A DNA stretch of 64,000 bases, from positions 1 to 64,000 of the forward strand of contig NZ_UYXQ01000013.1 in the NCBI RefSeq assembly GCF_900624995.1. The letters run 5' to 3'. Shown here one piece after another: positions 54,680 to 63,300 of the stretch (position 1 is the stretch's first letter; each line of letters opens with the position of its first letter). Made by a program: the position numbers and the translations under genes. The stretch comes from Pseudomonas antarctica. Lineage in GTDB: Bacteria; Pseudomonadota; Gammaproteobacteria; Pseudomonadales; Pseudomonadaceae. The notes below the pieces were generated by a model, which searched no databases, was not told where the DNA came from, and worked only from the letters and a program-made list of their open reading frames with translations.

Positions 54680-57600
54680 ATGCCCAGACTGCCGACCGTG
54701 ATACTGCTGTCGCTGCTCACCTGGACCGCAACGGCTGGCGCGTTGACTCTCACCGATGAAGAGCGTGGCTGGCTGGCGGACCATCAGGAGCTGCGCCTGG
54801 GGGTGGATGCTTCTTGGCCACCTTTCGAATACCGTGACGAAAATGGCCGCTACCAAGGCCTGGCCGCCGACTACGTGCGCCTGATCCAGGACCGCCTGGG
54901 CATCAGGATCAAACTGATCGAGCCCGTAAACTGGACCGCCGTGCTCGAACAGGCCAAAAACAACCAACTCGACCTGCTGCCCGGCATTATGTCCACCCCG
55001 GAGCGCCAGGGCTTCCTGGCCTTCACACGCCCCTATCTGGACTTCCCTATCGTTATCCTGGCGCATGAAGGCGGCGCGAAACCACGCAACCTCAAAGACC
55101 TGTACGGCCTGAAGATCGCCGTGGTGGAAAACTACGCGCCTCACGAATTGCTGCGCACCCACCATCCCGACCTCAACCTGGTGGCCATGCCCAATGTCAG
55201 CTCGACACTGCAGGCGCTGGCAACCGATGAAGTGGATGCCGTGGTCAGCGATCTTGCCTCCAGCGTCTGGAGCCTGCGCCAACTCAAGCTCGATGGTTTA
55301 TACGTCAGCGGCGAAACACCCTACCGCTATCAGCTGGCGATGGGCGTCCCGCGCGATGAGAAAATGCTGGTTGGCATTCTGGACAAGGTGCTCGCCGACC
55401 TCAGTTCAGACGAAACCGACGCGATCCAGCAACACTGGGTAGGCAGCTTCACCGATCACCGCACCTTTTGGGCCGACTTGCTGATGTACGGTTTGCCGGC
55501 GGTGCTGCTGCTAAGCACGGTACTGGCCATCGTGATTCGGATTAATCGACGGCTCAGTTCGGAAATCTCCCGACGAGTCGCGCTTGAACAAGAACTGCGC
55601 AGCAGCGAATACCATTATCGAGGCCTGGTGGAGAGCTTGTCCGCCATCGCCTGGGAAGCCAGCATCACGGATTTCACCTACAGCTACGTATCGCCGCATG
55701 CCGAGGACCTACTCGGCTACCCTCGCGCGCATTGGCTGATTCCAGGCTTCTGGCGCAACATCATCCACCCCGCCGACCTGACACGTGCCGAGGCCTACTG
55801 CTACCAGGAAACCCGCGCCAACCGTGATCACAGCGTCGATTATCGGGTGATCACCGCCAATGGCCGCTGCTTATGGGTACGCGACATTGTCAGCCTCATC
55901 GAGCACGGGCATGAGCCGGTACTGCGCGGCCTGATGATCGATATCAGCGAAGCCAAGCGCACCGAAGAAGCCTTGCAGCTGTCCGAGCAGAAATTTGCCT
56001 CGGTGTTCCAGCAATGCCCGGACATCCTGGTGATTGCACGCCTGTCCGATGGCTGCCTGCTGGAGGTCAACAAGGCGTTTGAGGACCAGATCGGCCTGAG
56101 CGCCGCAGACGTCGTGGGTAAAACCGCCACCGAATTAAATATCTGGGGCATTCAAGGCGTCGGCCCCGACCTGCTGCAACGGGTGCAGACCACCAGCATC
56201 CGCAACCTGGAAATGCCTTTTCGGCGCAGCAACGGCCAAACCTTTACCGGGTTGATCTCAGCGCAGCCGTTCCAACTCGACACCACCGAGGCTTTGGTGG
56301 TGGTGGTGCGTGATATCACCCAGCTCAAGGAAACTCGGCAACAGCTGCAAACCTCCGAAGAGAAATTCGCCAAGGCCTTCCACGCCTCACCCGATGGCTT
56401 GCTCCTCAGTCGCCAGCGCGATGGGCTGCTGATTGAAGTGAATGACGGCTTCAGCCGTCTTACCGGGTTCGCCAGCGCAACGTCGCTCGACCAATCCACC
56501 CTGGACCTGGGCATCTGGGTCGACCTCAACGAACGCAAACACATGCTCGAACTGATGCAACGCGACGGGTTTGTTCGCGATTTCGTCTGCCATATACGCC
56601 GCAACGACGGCCAGATTCGCCTCTGTGAAGTGTCCAGTCGCCCGCTGCCCATCGGCGACGACGACTGCATGCTGACCATCGCGCGGGACATCACCGAACG
56701 CCAACTCATGCAGGAAAAACTGCAACAGGCGGCCACGGTATTCGAAAGCACTGCCGAAGGCGTATTGATCACCGACACCCGGCAGAACATCAGCGCCGTC
56801 AACCGCGCCTTCAGTGAAATCACCGGCTACAGCGAAGCCGAAGCGCTCGGCAGCACGCCGCGCCTGCTCGCCTCCGGCCAGCATGACAGCGCGTTCTATG
56901 CGGCCATGTGGCACCAGTTGACCGCGCAGGGCCACTGGCAGGGCGAGATCTGCAACCGCCGCAAGAATGGCGAGTTGTACCCCAGCTGGCTGACCATCAG
57001 CGCCGTGCGCAACCGCGAGCAACTGATCACCCACTTTGTCGCCGTGTTCGCCGACATCTCCAGCCTCAAGCACGCCCAGGCGCGCCTCGACTACCAGGCG
57101 CATCACGACCCACTGACCGGCCTGCCCAACCGCACGCTGTTTGAAAGCCGCTTGCAGGCGGCACTTAATGGCCAGCAGGAAAGCGGCAACCAAGGCGCGG
57201 TGCTGTTTCTGGACCTCGACCGCTTCAAACACATCAACGACAGCCTCGGCCACCCCGTCGGCGACCTGCTACTCAAGGACATCGCCGTGCGCCTCAAGGA
57301 GCAACTGCGCGACGTGGACACCGTGGCTCGCCTGGGTGGCGACGAATTCATCATCCTGCTGCCCGGCCTGCAACACGCCAGCGATGCCGAGCACCTCGCC
57401 AATAAACTTCTCGCCTGTTTTACCCCACCGTTCCAGGCCGGCGAGCACGAGTTCTTTATCAGCGCCAGTATCGGCACCAGCCTTTACCCGCAGGACGGCA
57501 CCGACGTCGCCACCCTGGTCAAAAACGCCGATGCTGCGATGTACCGCTCCAAGGCCAAGGGCCGCAACCGCGTCGAAAGCTACACCCGCGACCTCACCGC

Positions 57601-58423
57601 CCAAGCCAAAGAGCGTGTGGCCCTGGAACACGAACTGCGCCGCGCCATCGAGCGTGAAGAGTTATTTTTGTACTACCAACCGAAGTTGAGCCTGGACACC
57701 CAGGAACTGATCGGCGCCGAAGCCCTGATTCGCTGGCACCACCCGACCTTTGGCGACGTACCGCCTGAACACTTCATCGCCCTGGCCGAAGAGAACGGCA
57801 TGATCCTGCAAATCGGCGACTGGGTACTGGAACAGGCGTGCCATCAGATGCACCTGTGGAGAGAAGCTTTCGATAACTTCGGCCCACTGTCGGTCAACCT
57901 TGCCGGCGCCCAACTGCGCCACCCCAACCTGCTCGCACGCATCGAACAGCTCCTGCGTGACTACCAGCTGGAGCCCGGCTGCCTGCAGCTGGAAATCACC
58001 GAGAACTTCATCATGAGCCAGGCCGAAGAAGCACTGGAAGTGCTGCACCAACTCAAACGCCTGGGCGTGCAGCTGGCGATTGATGACTTCGGCACCGGCT
58101 ATTCATCCCTTAGCTACCTCAAGCGCCTGCCGCTGGACTTCCTCAAGATCGACCAGTCCTTTGTACGCGGCCTGCCCGATGACCCCCACGACGCCGCCAT
58201 CGTGCGCGCCATCATCGCCCTAGGCCACAGCATGCAATTCACCATCATCGCCGAAGGCGTGGAAAACCCCGCGCAACAGGCATTCCTCGCCGCCGAAGGC
58301 TGTGAACAGATGCAAGGCTACATCGTCAGCCTGCCCCTGCCGCCTGAGCTTTTTGCCGAGGCTTTTCTTCATATGAGCGTTTCAGACTTTTCGGATGGCA
58401 CAGCGGGGAAACCATCGTTATAA
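54680..58423 (+). CDS. rmcA: SBP-PAS-GGDEF-EAL c-di-GMP sensor protein (RmcA-like)
   Basis: 1247 residues: signal peptide (about 1-20), periplasmic SBP_bac_3 (Venus-flytrap) domain about 20-255, one membrane helix near 272-292, about four PAS domains (roughly 310-800), GGDEF domain with intact GGDEF at 886-890 and EAL domain with intact EAL at 1014-1016 plus DDFGTGYSS. The length and architecture, next to rpoD, match P. aeruginosa RmcA, which couples redox state and periplasmic ligands to c-di-GMP turnover. Both catalytic motifs are intact; in RmcA the net effect is degradation. ATG at 54680 chosen for the signal peptide. The stop codon overlaps the tRNA promoter. Confidence 0.88.
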   Translation: MPRLPTVILLSLLTWTATAGALTLTDEERGWLADHQELRLGVDASWPPFEYRDENGRYQGLAADYVRLIQDRLGIRIKLIEPVNWTAVLEQAKNNQLDLLPGIMSTPERQGFLAFTRPYLDFPIVILAHEGGAKPRNLKDLYGLKIAVVENYAPHELLRTHHPDLNLVAMPNVSSTLQALATDEVDAVVSDLASSVWSLRQLKLDGLYVSGETPYRYQLAMGVPRDEKMLVGILDKVLADLSSDETDAIQQHWVGSFTDHRTFWADLLMYGLPAVLLLSTVLAIVIRINRRLSSEISRRVALEQELRSSEYHYRGLVESLSAIAWEASITDFTYSYVSPHAEDLLGYPRAHWLIPGFWRNIIHPADLTRAEAYCYQETRANRDHSVDYRVITANGRCLWVRDIVSLIEHGHEPVLRGLMIDISEAKRTEEALQLSEQKFASVFQQCPDILVIARLSDGCLLEVNKAFEDQIGLSAADVVGKTATELNIWGIQGVGPDLLQRVQTTSIRNLEMPFRRSNGQTFTGLISAQPFQLDTTEALVVVVRDITQLKETRQQLQTSEEKFAKAFHASPDGLLLSRQRDGLLIEVNDGFSRLTGFASATSLDQSTLDLGIWVDLNERKHMLELMQRDGFVRDFVCHIRRNDGQIRLCEVSSRPLPIGDDDCMLTIARDITERQLMQEKLQQAATVFESTAEGVLITDTRQNISAVNRAFSEITGYSEAEALGSTPRLLASGQHDSAFYAAMWHQLTAQGHWQGEICNRRKNGELYPSWLTISAVRNREQLITHFVAVFADISSLKHAQARLDYQAHHDPLTGLPNRTLFESRLQAALNGQQESGNQGAVLFLDLDRFKHINDSLGHPVGDLLLKDIAVRLKEQLRDVDTVARLGGDEFIILLPGLQHASDAEHLANKLLACFTPPFQAGEHEFFISASIGTSLYPQDGTDVATLVKNADAAMYRSKAKGRNRVESYTRDLTAQAKERVALEHELRRAIEREELFLYYQPKLSLDTQELIGAEALIRWHHPTFGDVPPEHFIALAEENGMILQIGDWVLEQACHQMHLWREAFDNFGPLSVNLAGAQLRHPNLLARIEQLLRDYQLEPGCLQLEITENFIMSQAEEALEVLHQLKRLGVQLAIDDFGTGYSSLSYLKRLPLDFLKIDQSFVRGLPDDPHDAAIVRAIIALGHSMQFTIIAEGVENPAQQAFLAAEGCEQMQGYIVSLPLPPELFAEAFLHMSVSDFSDGTAGKPSL

Positions 58424-58424
58424 T
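58419..58424 (+). promoter_or_regulatory. -10 box of tRNA promoter
   Basis: Consensus TATAAT overlapping the rmcA stop codon, followed by a GC-rich discriminator (CCGCGACC) and placed 15 bases before the tRNA, as expected for a stable-RNA promoter. No convincing -35 is seen. Confidence 0.5.
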
Positions 58425-58438
58425 CCGCGACCTACTGA

Positions 58439-58515
<77 letters not shown>

Positions 58516-58520
58516 CCTTT

Positions 58521-58553
58521 GAAAGCCGCGCGTTGCGCGGCTTTCGTGTTTCT
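58521..58553 (+). terminator. terminator after tRNA
   Basis: Perfect 11-bp stem GAAAGCCGCGC / GCGCGGCTTTC, three-base loop, followed by GTGTTTCT. It lies five bases after the encoded CCA. Confidence 0.8.
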
Positions 58554-58584
58554 GGATGGTCCTCCACTAATACAGTCCTATGGT

Positions 58585-58632
58585 CCAAAGGTACAAAATC
58601 GGTACAGTGCTGGTGCGCCAGTACACCTTTGG
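58585..58632. repeat. inverted repeat and GGTAC repeats before the integrase gene
   Basis: CCAAAGGTAC (58585-58594) faces GTACACCTTTGG (58621-58632), with two GGTAC copies and an inner CTGG/CCAG stem between. The cluster ends just before the integrase ribosome-binding site (GGAG). It could be a recombinase or excisionase binding region, or an operator controlling int. Confidence 0.4.
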
Positions 58633-58643
58633 AGTCCTTTCAG

Positions 58644-59717
58644 ATGGCAACACTAGTCAAAACCCCTTCCGGTACTTGGAAGGCTTTGATCCGCAAAACT
58701 GGCTGGCCGACAGTAGCCAAAACCTTCCGCACCAAGCGCGATGCGGAGGACTGGTCGCGTCGCACCGAAGATGAAATGGTGAGGGGCATATACGTCCAGC
58801 GCAGCGGTTCCGAACGCATGACGCTGGAGGCGGCACTCAAACGCTACTTGAGCGACATCACCCCCACCAAGAAGCCCACCACTCAACGTGGCGAAACCTC
58901 AAAAGCCAAAAAGCTTATCGAGCACCTGGGCAAATACTCACTGGCTGCCCTCTCTGCTGAAATCATCGCCGGCTATCGTGACAAGCGCCTTAACGAACCC
59001 AGCCGTGGTGGGACCATCAGCAACAACACCGTGCGCCTCGAACTGGCCCTATTGAGCCACCTATATACGGTAGCGATTCAGGAGTGGGGGTTGGGCCTTA
59101 CGTTCAATCCAGTGCTAAACATCCGCAAGCCTAGCCCTGGGGACGGCCGTGATCGGAGGTTATCGCCGGAGGAAGAACGCCTTCTGCTCGCGGCCGTGAA
59201 TCGGCATAGCAATCCTATGCTGGGCTGGATTGTGTGCATCGCTCTGGAAACGGGTATGCTCTCGTCAGAGATCTCATCGCTACGTCGCCCTCAAGTGGAT
59301 TTGGCAAAGCGCGTCATACGTCTCTCAGACACAAAGAACGACGGCTCCCGAACGGTCCCACTGAGCAAGCGCGCTACTGAAGTATTCAAAGCTGCGATGG
59401 ATAACCCGGTGCGACCAATCGACTGCAACCTGGTGTTTTTTGGTGAGCCCGGAAAGGACAAGAAACGTCGTCCGTATGCCTTCACGAAAATTTGGGGGCA
59501 GTTGAAGAAAAAGCTCGATCTACCTGACTTTAGGTTTCACGACCTGCGTCATGAGGCGGTGAGTCGGCTTGTCGAAGGCGGGTTATCTGATCAGGAGGTT
59601 TCTGCCATCAGTGGTCATAAGTCGATGCAGATGCTTAAGCGTTACACACACCTGCGAGCCGAAGACCTCGTTAGTAGACTGGACAAAATTACGAGGCCTG
59701 CCACTGAAGTTTATTAG
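58644..59717 (+). CDS. tyrosine recombinase (island integrase), catalytic Arg replaced
   Basis: Phage/island-type site-specific integrase, 357 residues from the ATG giving MATLVKTPSG (GGAG nine bases upstream; the open frame begins within the tRNA and is not used). An N-terminal arm-binding region and core-binding domain precede the catalytic domain with His299 and Arg302 (FHDLRHE), His325 (GHKSM) and nucleophile Tyr334 (RYTHL). The first catalytic Arg, normally in TGMR.SE, is Leu206 here (CTC), so strand cleavage should fail. The tRNA 3' end next door is its likely target. Confidence 0.88.
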   Translation: MATLVKTPSGTWKALIRKTGWPTVAKTFRTKRDAEDWSRRTEDEMVRGIYVQRSGSERMTLEAALKRYLSDITPTKKPTTQRGETSKAKKLIEHLGKYSLAALSAEIIAGYRDKRLNEPSRGGTISNNTVRLELALLSHLYTVAIQEWGLGLTFNPVLNIRKPSPGDGRDRRLSPEEERLLLAAVNRHSNPMLGWIVCIALETGMLSSEISSLRRPQVDLAKRVIRLSDTKNDGSRTVPLSKRATEVFKAAMDNPVRPIDCNLVFFGEPGKDKKRRPYAFTKIWGQLKKKLDLPDFRFHDLRHEAVSRLVEGGLSDQEVSAISGHKSMQMLKRYTHLRAEDLVSRLDKITRPATEVY

Positions 59718-60047
59718 TTTAAGACCGGGGGGGGGGGTTGCCACGCCACCTCACCTTCGGGGCTTTTCTGTATGTGAAATTACACTCCACTTGCCTACCT
59801 GATTGCATTTTGATCAGCACGATTGGTGACCATGATCTACAGAGATCTGCGAACAGAAATCGGCCAAAAGCGGACGTTTTCACTCGAAGTGTCGGACGCG
59901 AAAAGGACCTCTGAGACTAGCAACGAAACTAGGACTATCCAGTTACCCACAGCAATGCAGACAGATCCCGTACGCTCGTACAGCCGTCTCGCAGGACTGC
60001 AACGCCAAATGAGTGAAGCTATGCCGCTCTGCACTGCCAACATCGGC
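59718..60047 (+). other. intergenic accessory DNA after the integrase
   Basis: Starts with a run of 11 G (59727-59737) ten bases after the integrase stop. A 76-codon frame from a TTG (59823-60053, or ATG at 59832) has no ribosome-binding site and no recognisable similarity; I do not call it a gene. No tRNA, insertion sequence or clear promoter is visible. Confidence 0.5.
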
Positions 60048-60121
60048 GCCTAGCAACGCTCGACCAATACCTGTTCGGTAGCCGAAAAATCGCATGGCGT
60101 AATGTTAGGCACGCATGCGAT
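60048..60121. other. self-complementary stretch (structured RNA or attC-like site)
   Basis: Two alternative foldings overlap. First, ATCGCATG-g-CGT (60089-60100) pairs with ACG-CATGCGAT (60111-60121): 11 pairs, one bulge. Second, GCCTAGCaACGC (60048-60059) pairs with GCGTaatGTTAGGC (60097-60110), enclosing a TTCGG/CCGAA hairpin (60074-60086). The ends GCCTAGC and GTTAGGC resemble integron attC core boxes (RYYYAAC/GTTRRRY), with one mismatch. On the minus strand the first hairpin is followed by TTTTT and would act as a terminator for leftward transcription. Confidence 0.4.
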
Positions 60122-60150
60122 AAGATGTCCTGATATGAAGGGAGACATCG

Positions 60151-60327
60151 ATGAAAAGGACGTCACTTACCGGTCAGTGTGGCTGCGCAACATCGGCAGA
60201 GGAGTGCTTAACGATCAGTGCGAGTAATAGGCCTTACCGCCTGTTGTTGCCTCCACCTCGGTGGAGTCCTGTGAGCCAATCTTGCACAGAACCTATTACC
60301 AATGATGTTATGGAGGCTGCCGAGTGA
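60151..60327 (+). CDS. hypothetical 58-residue protein coupled to the RT gene
   Basis: ATG with AAGGGAG six bases upstream, a strong ribosome-binding site. The 58 residues begin MKRTSLTGQCGCATSAEE and end TNDVMEAAE; four cysteines lie at 10, 12, 19 and 45. The stop (60325-60327) overlaps the GTG start of the reverse-transcriptase gene (GTGA), as in translationally coupled pairs. I recognise no family. A hairpin (CTCCAC / GTGGAG, 60251-60266) lies inside, so the stretch could instead be an RNA element or leader. Too short to be certain it is coding. Confidence 0.45.
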   Translation: MKRTSLTGQCGCATSAEECLTISASNRPYRLLLPPPRWSPVSQSCTEPITNDVMEAAE

Positions 60328-63300
60328 GTGTCGTTGCAAGTCGTTACGAGCGTCTGGGGCCGTCGCTCTCCCTGCTTGCTGATGAGGCTGTCTTGGCTCA
60401 AGCATGGAAGAAAGCTGATGCGTATATTCGGCGACATAACTGGTACGCCGACATTCTGGAATTGGAACAAGTCTCTCTCTTGCTTCCGCAAACCCTGCGC
60501 GTTTGGCAGCAGCAGATTTCGTGGGGCGATCACGCCTCTGCCAGCCCACTGCGCTTGGTTCCTGCACCGAAGAACGGCAAGTGGCACTTTCCGTCAAAAA
60601 AAGAAGGTGGCGATTGGAAATTCAAACCTACGCTGAAGTCTGACAAGTCACTACAGACCGAGCCGGATTTGCGTCCGTTGGCCCATGTCAGTATCCGTGA
60701 GCAGGTGATGGCGTCCTGCGTTATGCTTTGTGTCGCTGACGCGGTGGAGACCCTGCAGGGCAATCCGGACCCTGCGACCTATGCCAGCAAGTCACAAGCC
60801 AGACATCATGTCTGTAGCTACGGCAATCGACTTTTCTGCGACTGGCTAACAGACTCGGACGGTCGTCAGCAGGCGCGCTTTCGATGGGGTAACGCAACAA
60901 CGTATTCGCAGTTTTTTGTTGACTATGAGCGTTTCCTGGAGCGTCCGGCCGAGGTGTGCCGCGAAGCCCTTCCAACGTTGCAGGAGGAGCGGCTGTTTGT
61001 AGTAAAACTCGACCTCGCCAAGTTTTACGACTGTGTAAGCCAACCCGCTGTGGTGAAGCGCTTGCGCAGCCTGTACCAGAGTTACGCCACTAGGTTCTCA
61101 ATACCCTATGTCGTATCAGACGCAGAACCGTTCTGGCAGGCTGTGGAGAAAATACTTCGCTGGCAGTGGCATGTAAGCGACGCTGCTGATCGTACAGACT
61201 TGAAGTTGGGTCTGCCTCAGGGATTGGTTGCTAGCGGCTTCTTTGCCAACGCTTATATGCATGAGTTTGATCAGATGGTTCTCGGGACCCTGACTCAAAA
61301 AATTGGCATTCCCGTCAAAGTTAACGGCAACACCGTCACCGCCCGCTTGGTCGACTACTGCCGCTACGTAGATGACATGCGCCTGGTCGTTGCGATTCCC
61401 AACGAAGCCGCGAAAAGTATGGCCCTTGAAGCCCTTGCAAATGATATGAGCGACTGGGCTAACAGTCTGATTGGCGGGTGCTTCAAGGACGAGCATAACG
61501 GCTTGGAAGTTAAAAAAGAAAAGTCCGAGGCCGTTGCTTGGGAGGACTTCGCCGTGCAGGGTAGTACGTCGCGTTTCATGCGTGGCGTGAATGGACAAAT
61601 CAGCACAGCTCCAGATCCGGCCACGTTGCTGCAGGCTACCGGGAGCTTGGACCATTTGCTCTGGCTAGCGGACGCGCTAGACGACGCTGCCGACGTCGAT
61701 GAAAACCCTCTCGCACTGGCTCGGATTTCGCTTCCGCGAGCAGATGTGCGCGATGACACTGTCAAACGCTTCGCGGCCAACCGCCTACGCCAAGTCTTAC
61801 GAATGCGTCGCAGCATGGCAGATCCTGAACTACCTGCTGAAGATGCACTGGCGAATACAGAAGTGAGCGAGCGCCAAGCGCTCGATCACGAAATGGAGAC
61901 GATCGCGCGAAAGCTGGTTGCATGCTGGTCTCGCAACCCAGCTTTGGCCAGCGTACTACGATGTGGATTAGACATTTTCCCGTCCGCAGAGCTACTGCGG
62001 CCTGTTCTACAGGCGTTGCAGCTGAAACTGAAGTCTGGAGCGAATCGGGCAGAACGTGAAGTATCGCTGTTTGTATTATCTGATCTGCTAAGGGCCGGTG
62101 CAGTGGAGACAGGATTGCATCGTCCAGAAAGCTATCCGGCTTCGGCAGATATAGCCGGGTATCGCAAAGAGCTTCTGCAGACGGCGTTAGAGGTCGTCGC
62201 CGACTCAGACCTTCCTTGGTATCTGCTTCAACAGGCGGCATTGTTCCTGGCGGTCATGCAATACCCAGTCTTGTTGCCACCGCTGAAGGAGTTGGTCTCG
62301 TACAGTGCCTTGCATGGGGCGTTGCGTTTTTCACCACCGTTCACTCCAGAGCTCTCCACTGCGCTTACGGCAGGGCTATTAGTAATGCGCATTACGGGGC
62401 AGCGCGACAAGTTTGTAATCTGGCTAGGCACTTGGCTGCAAAACCTACCTATCAAAGAAGCCAACAAGCTTATCGATGATATTGCCATGATCGAACCAAG
62501 GGTCTTGGGCGAGATCCACGCTGCGTGGATCGGTAGAGGCAAAGTCGGTTGGGTCAAGCATGTAGATCGGTATCTATCTCCACCGCAGACTCAAGAATCC
62601 TCCATTCGGCTCAAAGACTGGCGAGCCGGCAAGCGCTCTCTTTTGGCAATAGTTACTCATCCTGAAAATCCATTTGTTCAGGAAAACGCGTTGCTCAAGT
62701 TGACAGTCGAACTGTTGAAAGCCGCGTCATCGGGCCTATTGGATAACGATGGAATAAGCTTGGATTGGTTGGCTGTAGAGTGCGCGGACTGGAGCAGGGT
62801 TCAAGACCCCAACACCCAGATGATCTTGACGTTTAAAGCTCCCAACAAGATTGTACAGCCATGGAACGAGACACCATCATGGTGCTCGGATGACTCGGCG
62901 TGGGCGTATCGCCTCGGGCGTCTCTTGCGTTCCGCTATCGTCGGGGAAAGCGACTTCACCACTCGTTTTTTCCCCCTCCGTGAGGAGCAGTTTGACCGAT
63001 ATCGAGGTATCCAGAGCAGTTGGTACAAGCGCCGCTTGGGATTGATGCCCCTGAGCCCAGGGCTGGGCGAAGAGCCTACTCCCATTTCACCATGGCTCAA
63101 CGAGCTGGTCATGCGATTGCTTCAGTGGCCTGGGTTGGAGATCAACAGGAACGTCGTTGTAGGGTTCGCTGAAGCTGGAATCCCGTCGGACTTGCTTATT
63201 CTGGTCAAGGCAAGATTGGAAGAACAGGGGCGTCTTTTCGGAAGGCAGTCCAATCTTCCTGCTTACCTTTTACCTATCGAGTGTGCCAAGACTACAAACC

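Noticed and set aside
58521..58545. Possible attL core in the GC-rich palindrome after the tRNA
   Set aside because: Perfect stem with following T-rich bases and close to the tRNA end: a transcription terminator explains it better.
59823..60053. 76-codon plus-strand frame between integrase and RT
   Set aside because: TTG start or internal ATG without ribosome-binding site, no recognisable family, composition like non-coding DNA. Kept only as context for the attC-like idea.
60135..60227. 30-codon frame from ATG at 60135 (MKGDIDEKDV...)
   Set aside because: No ribosome-binding site, very short; the overlapping 58-codon frame has a strong site and couples to the RT gene.
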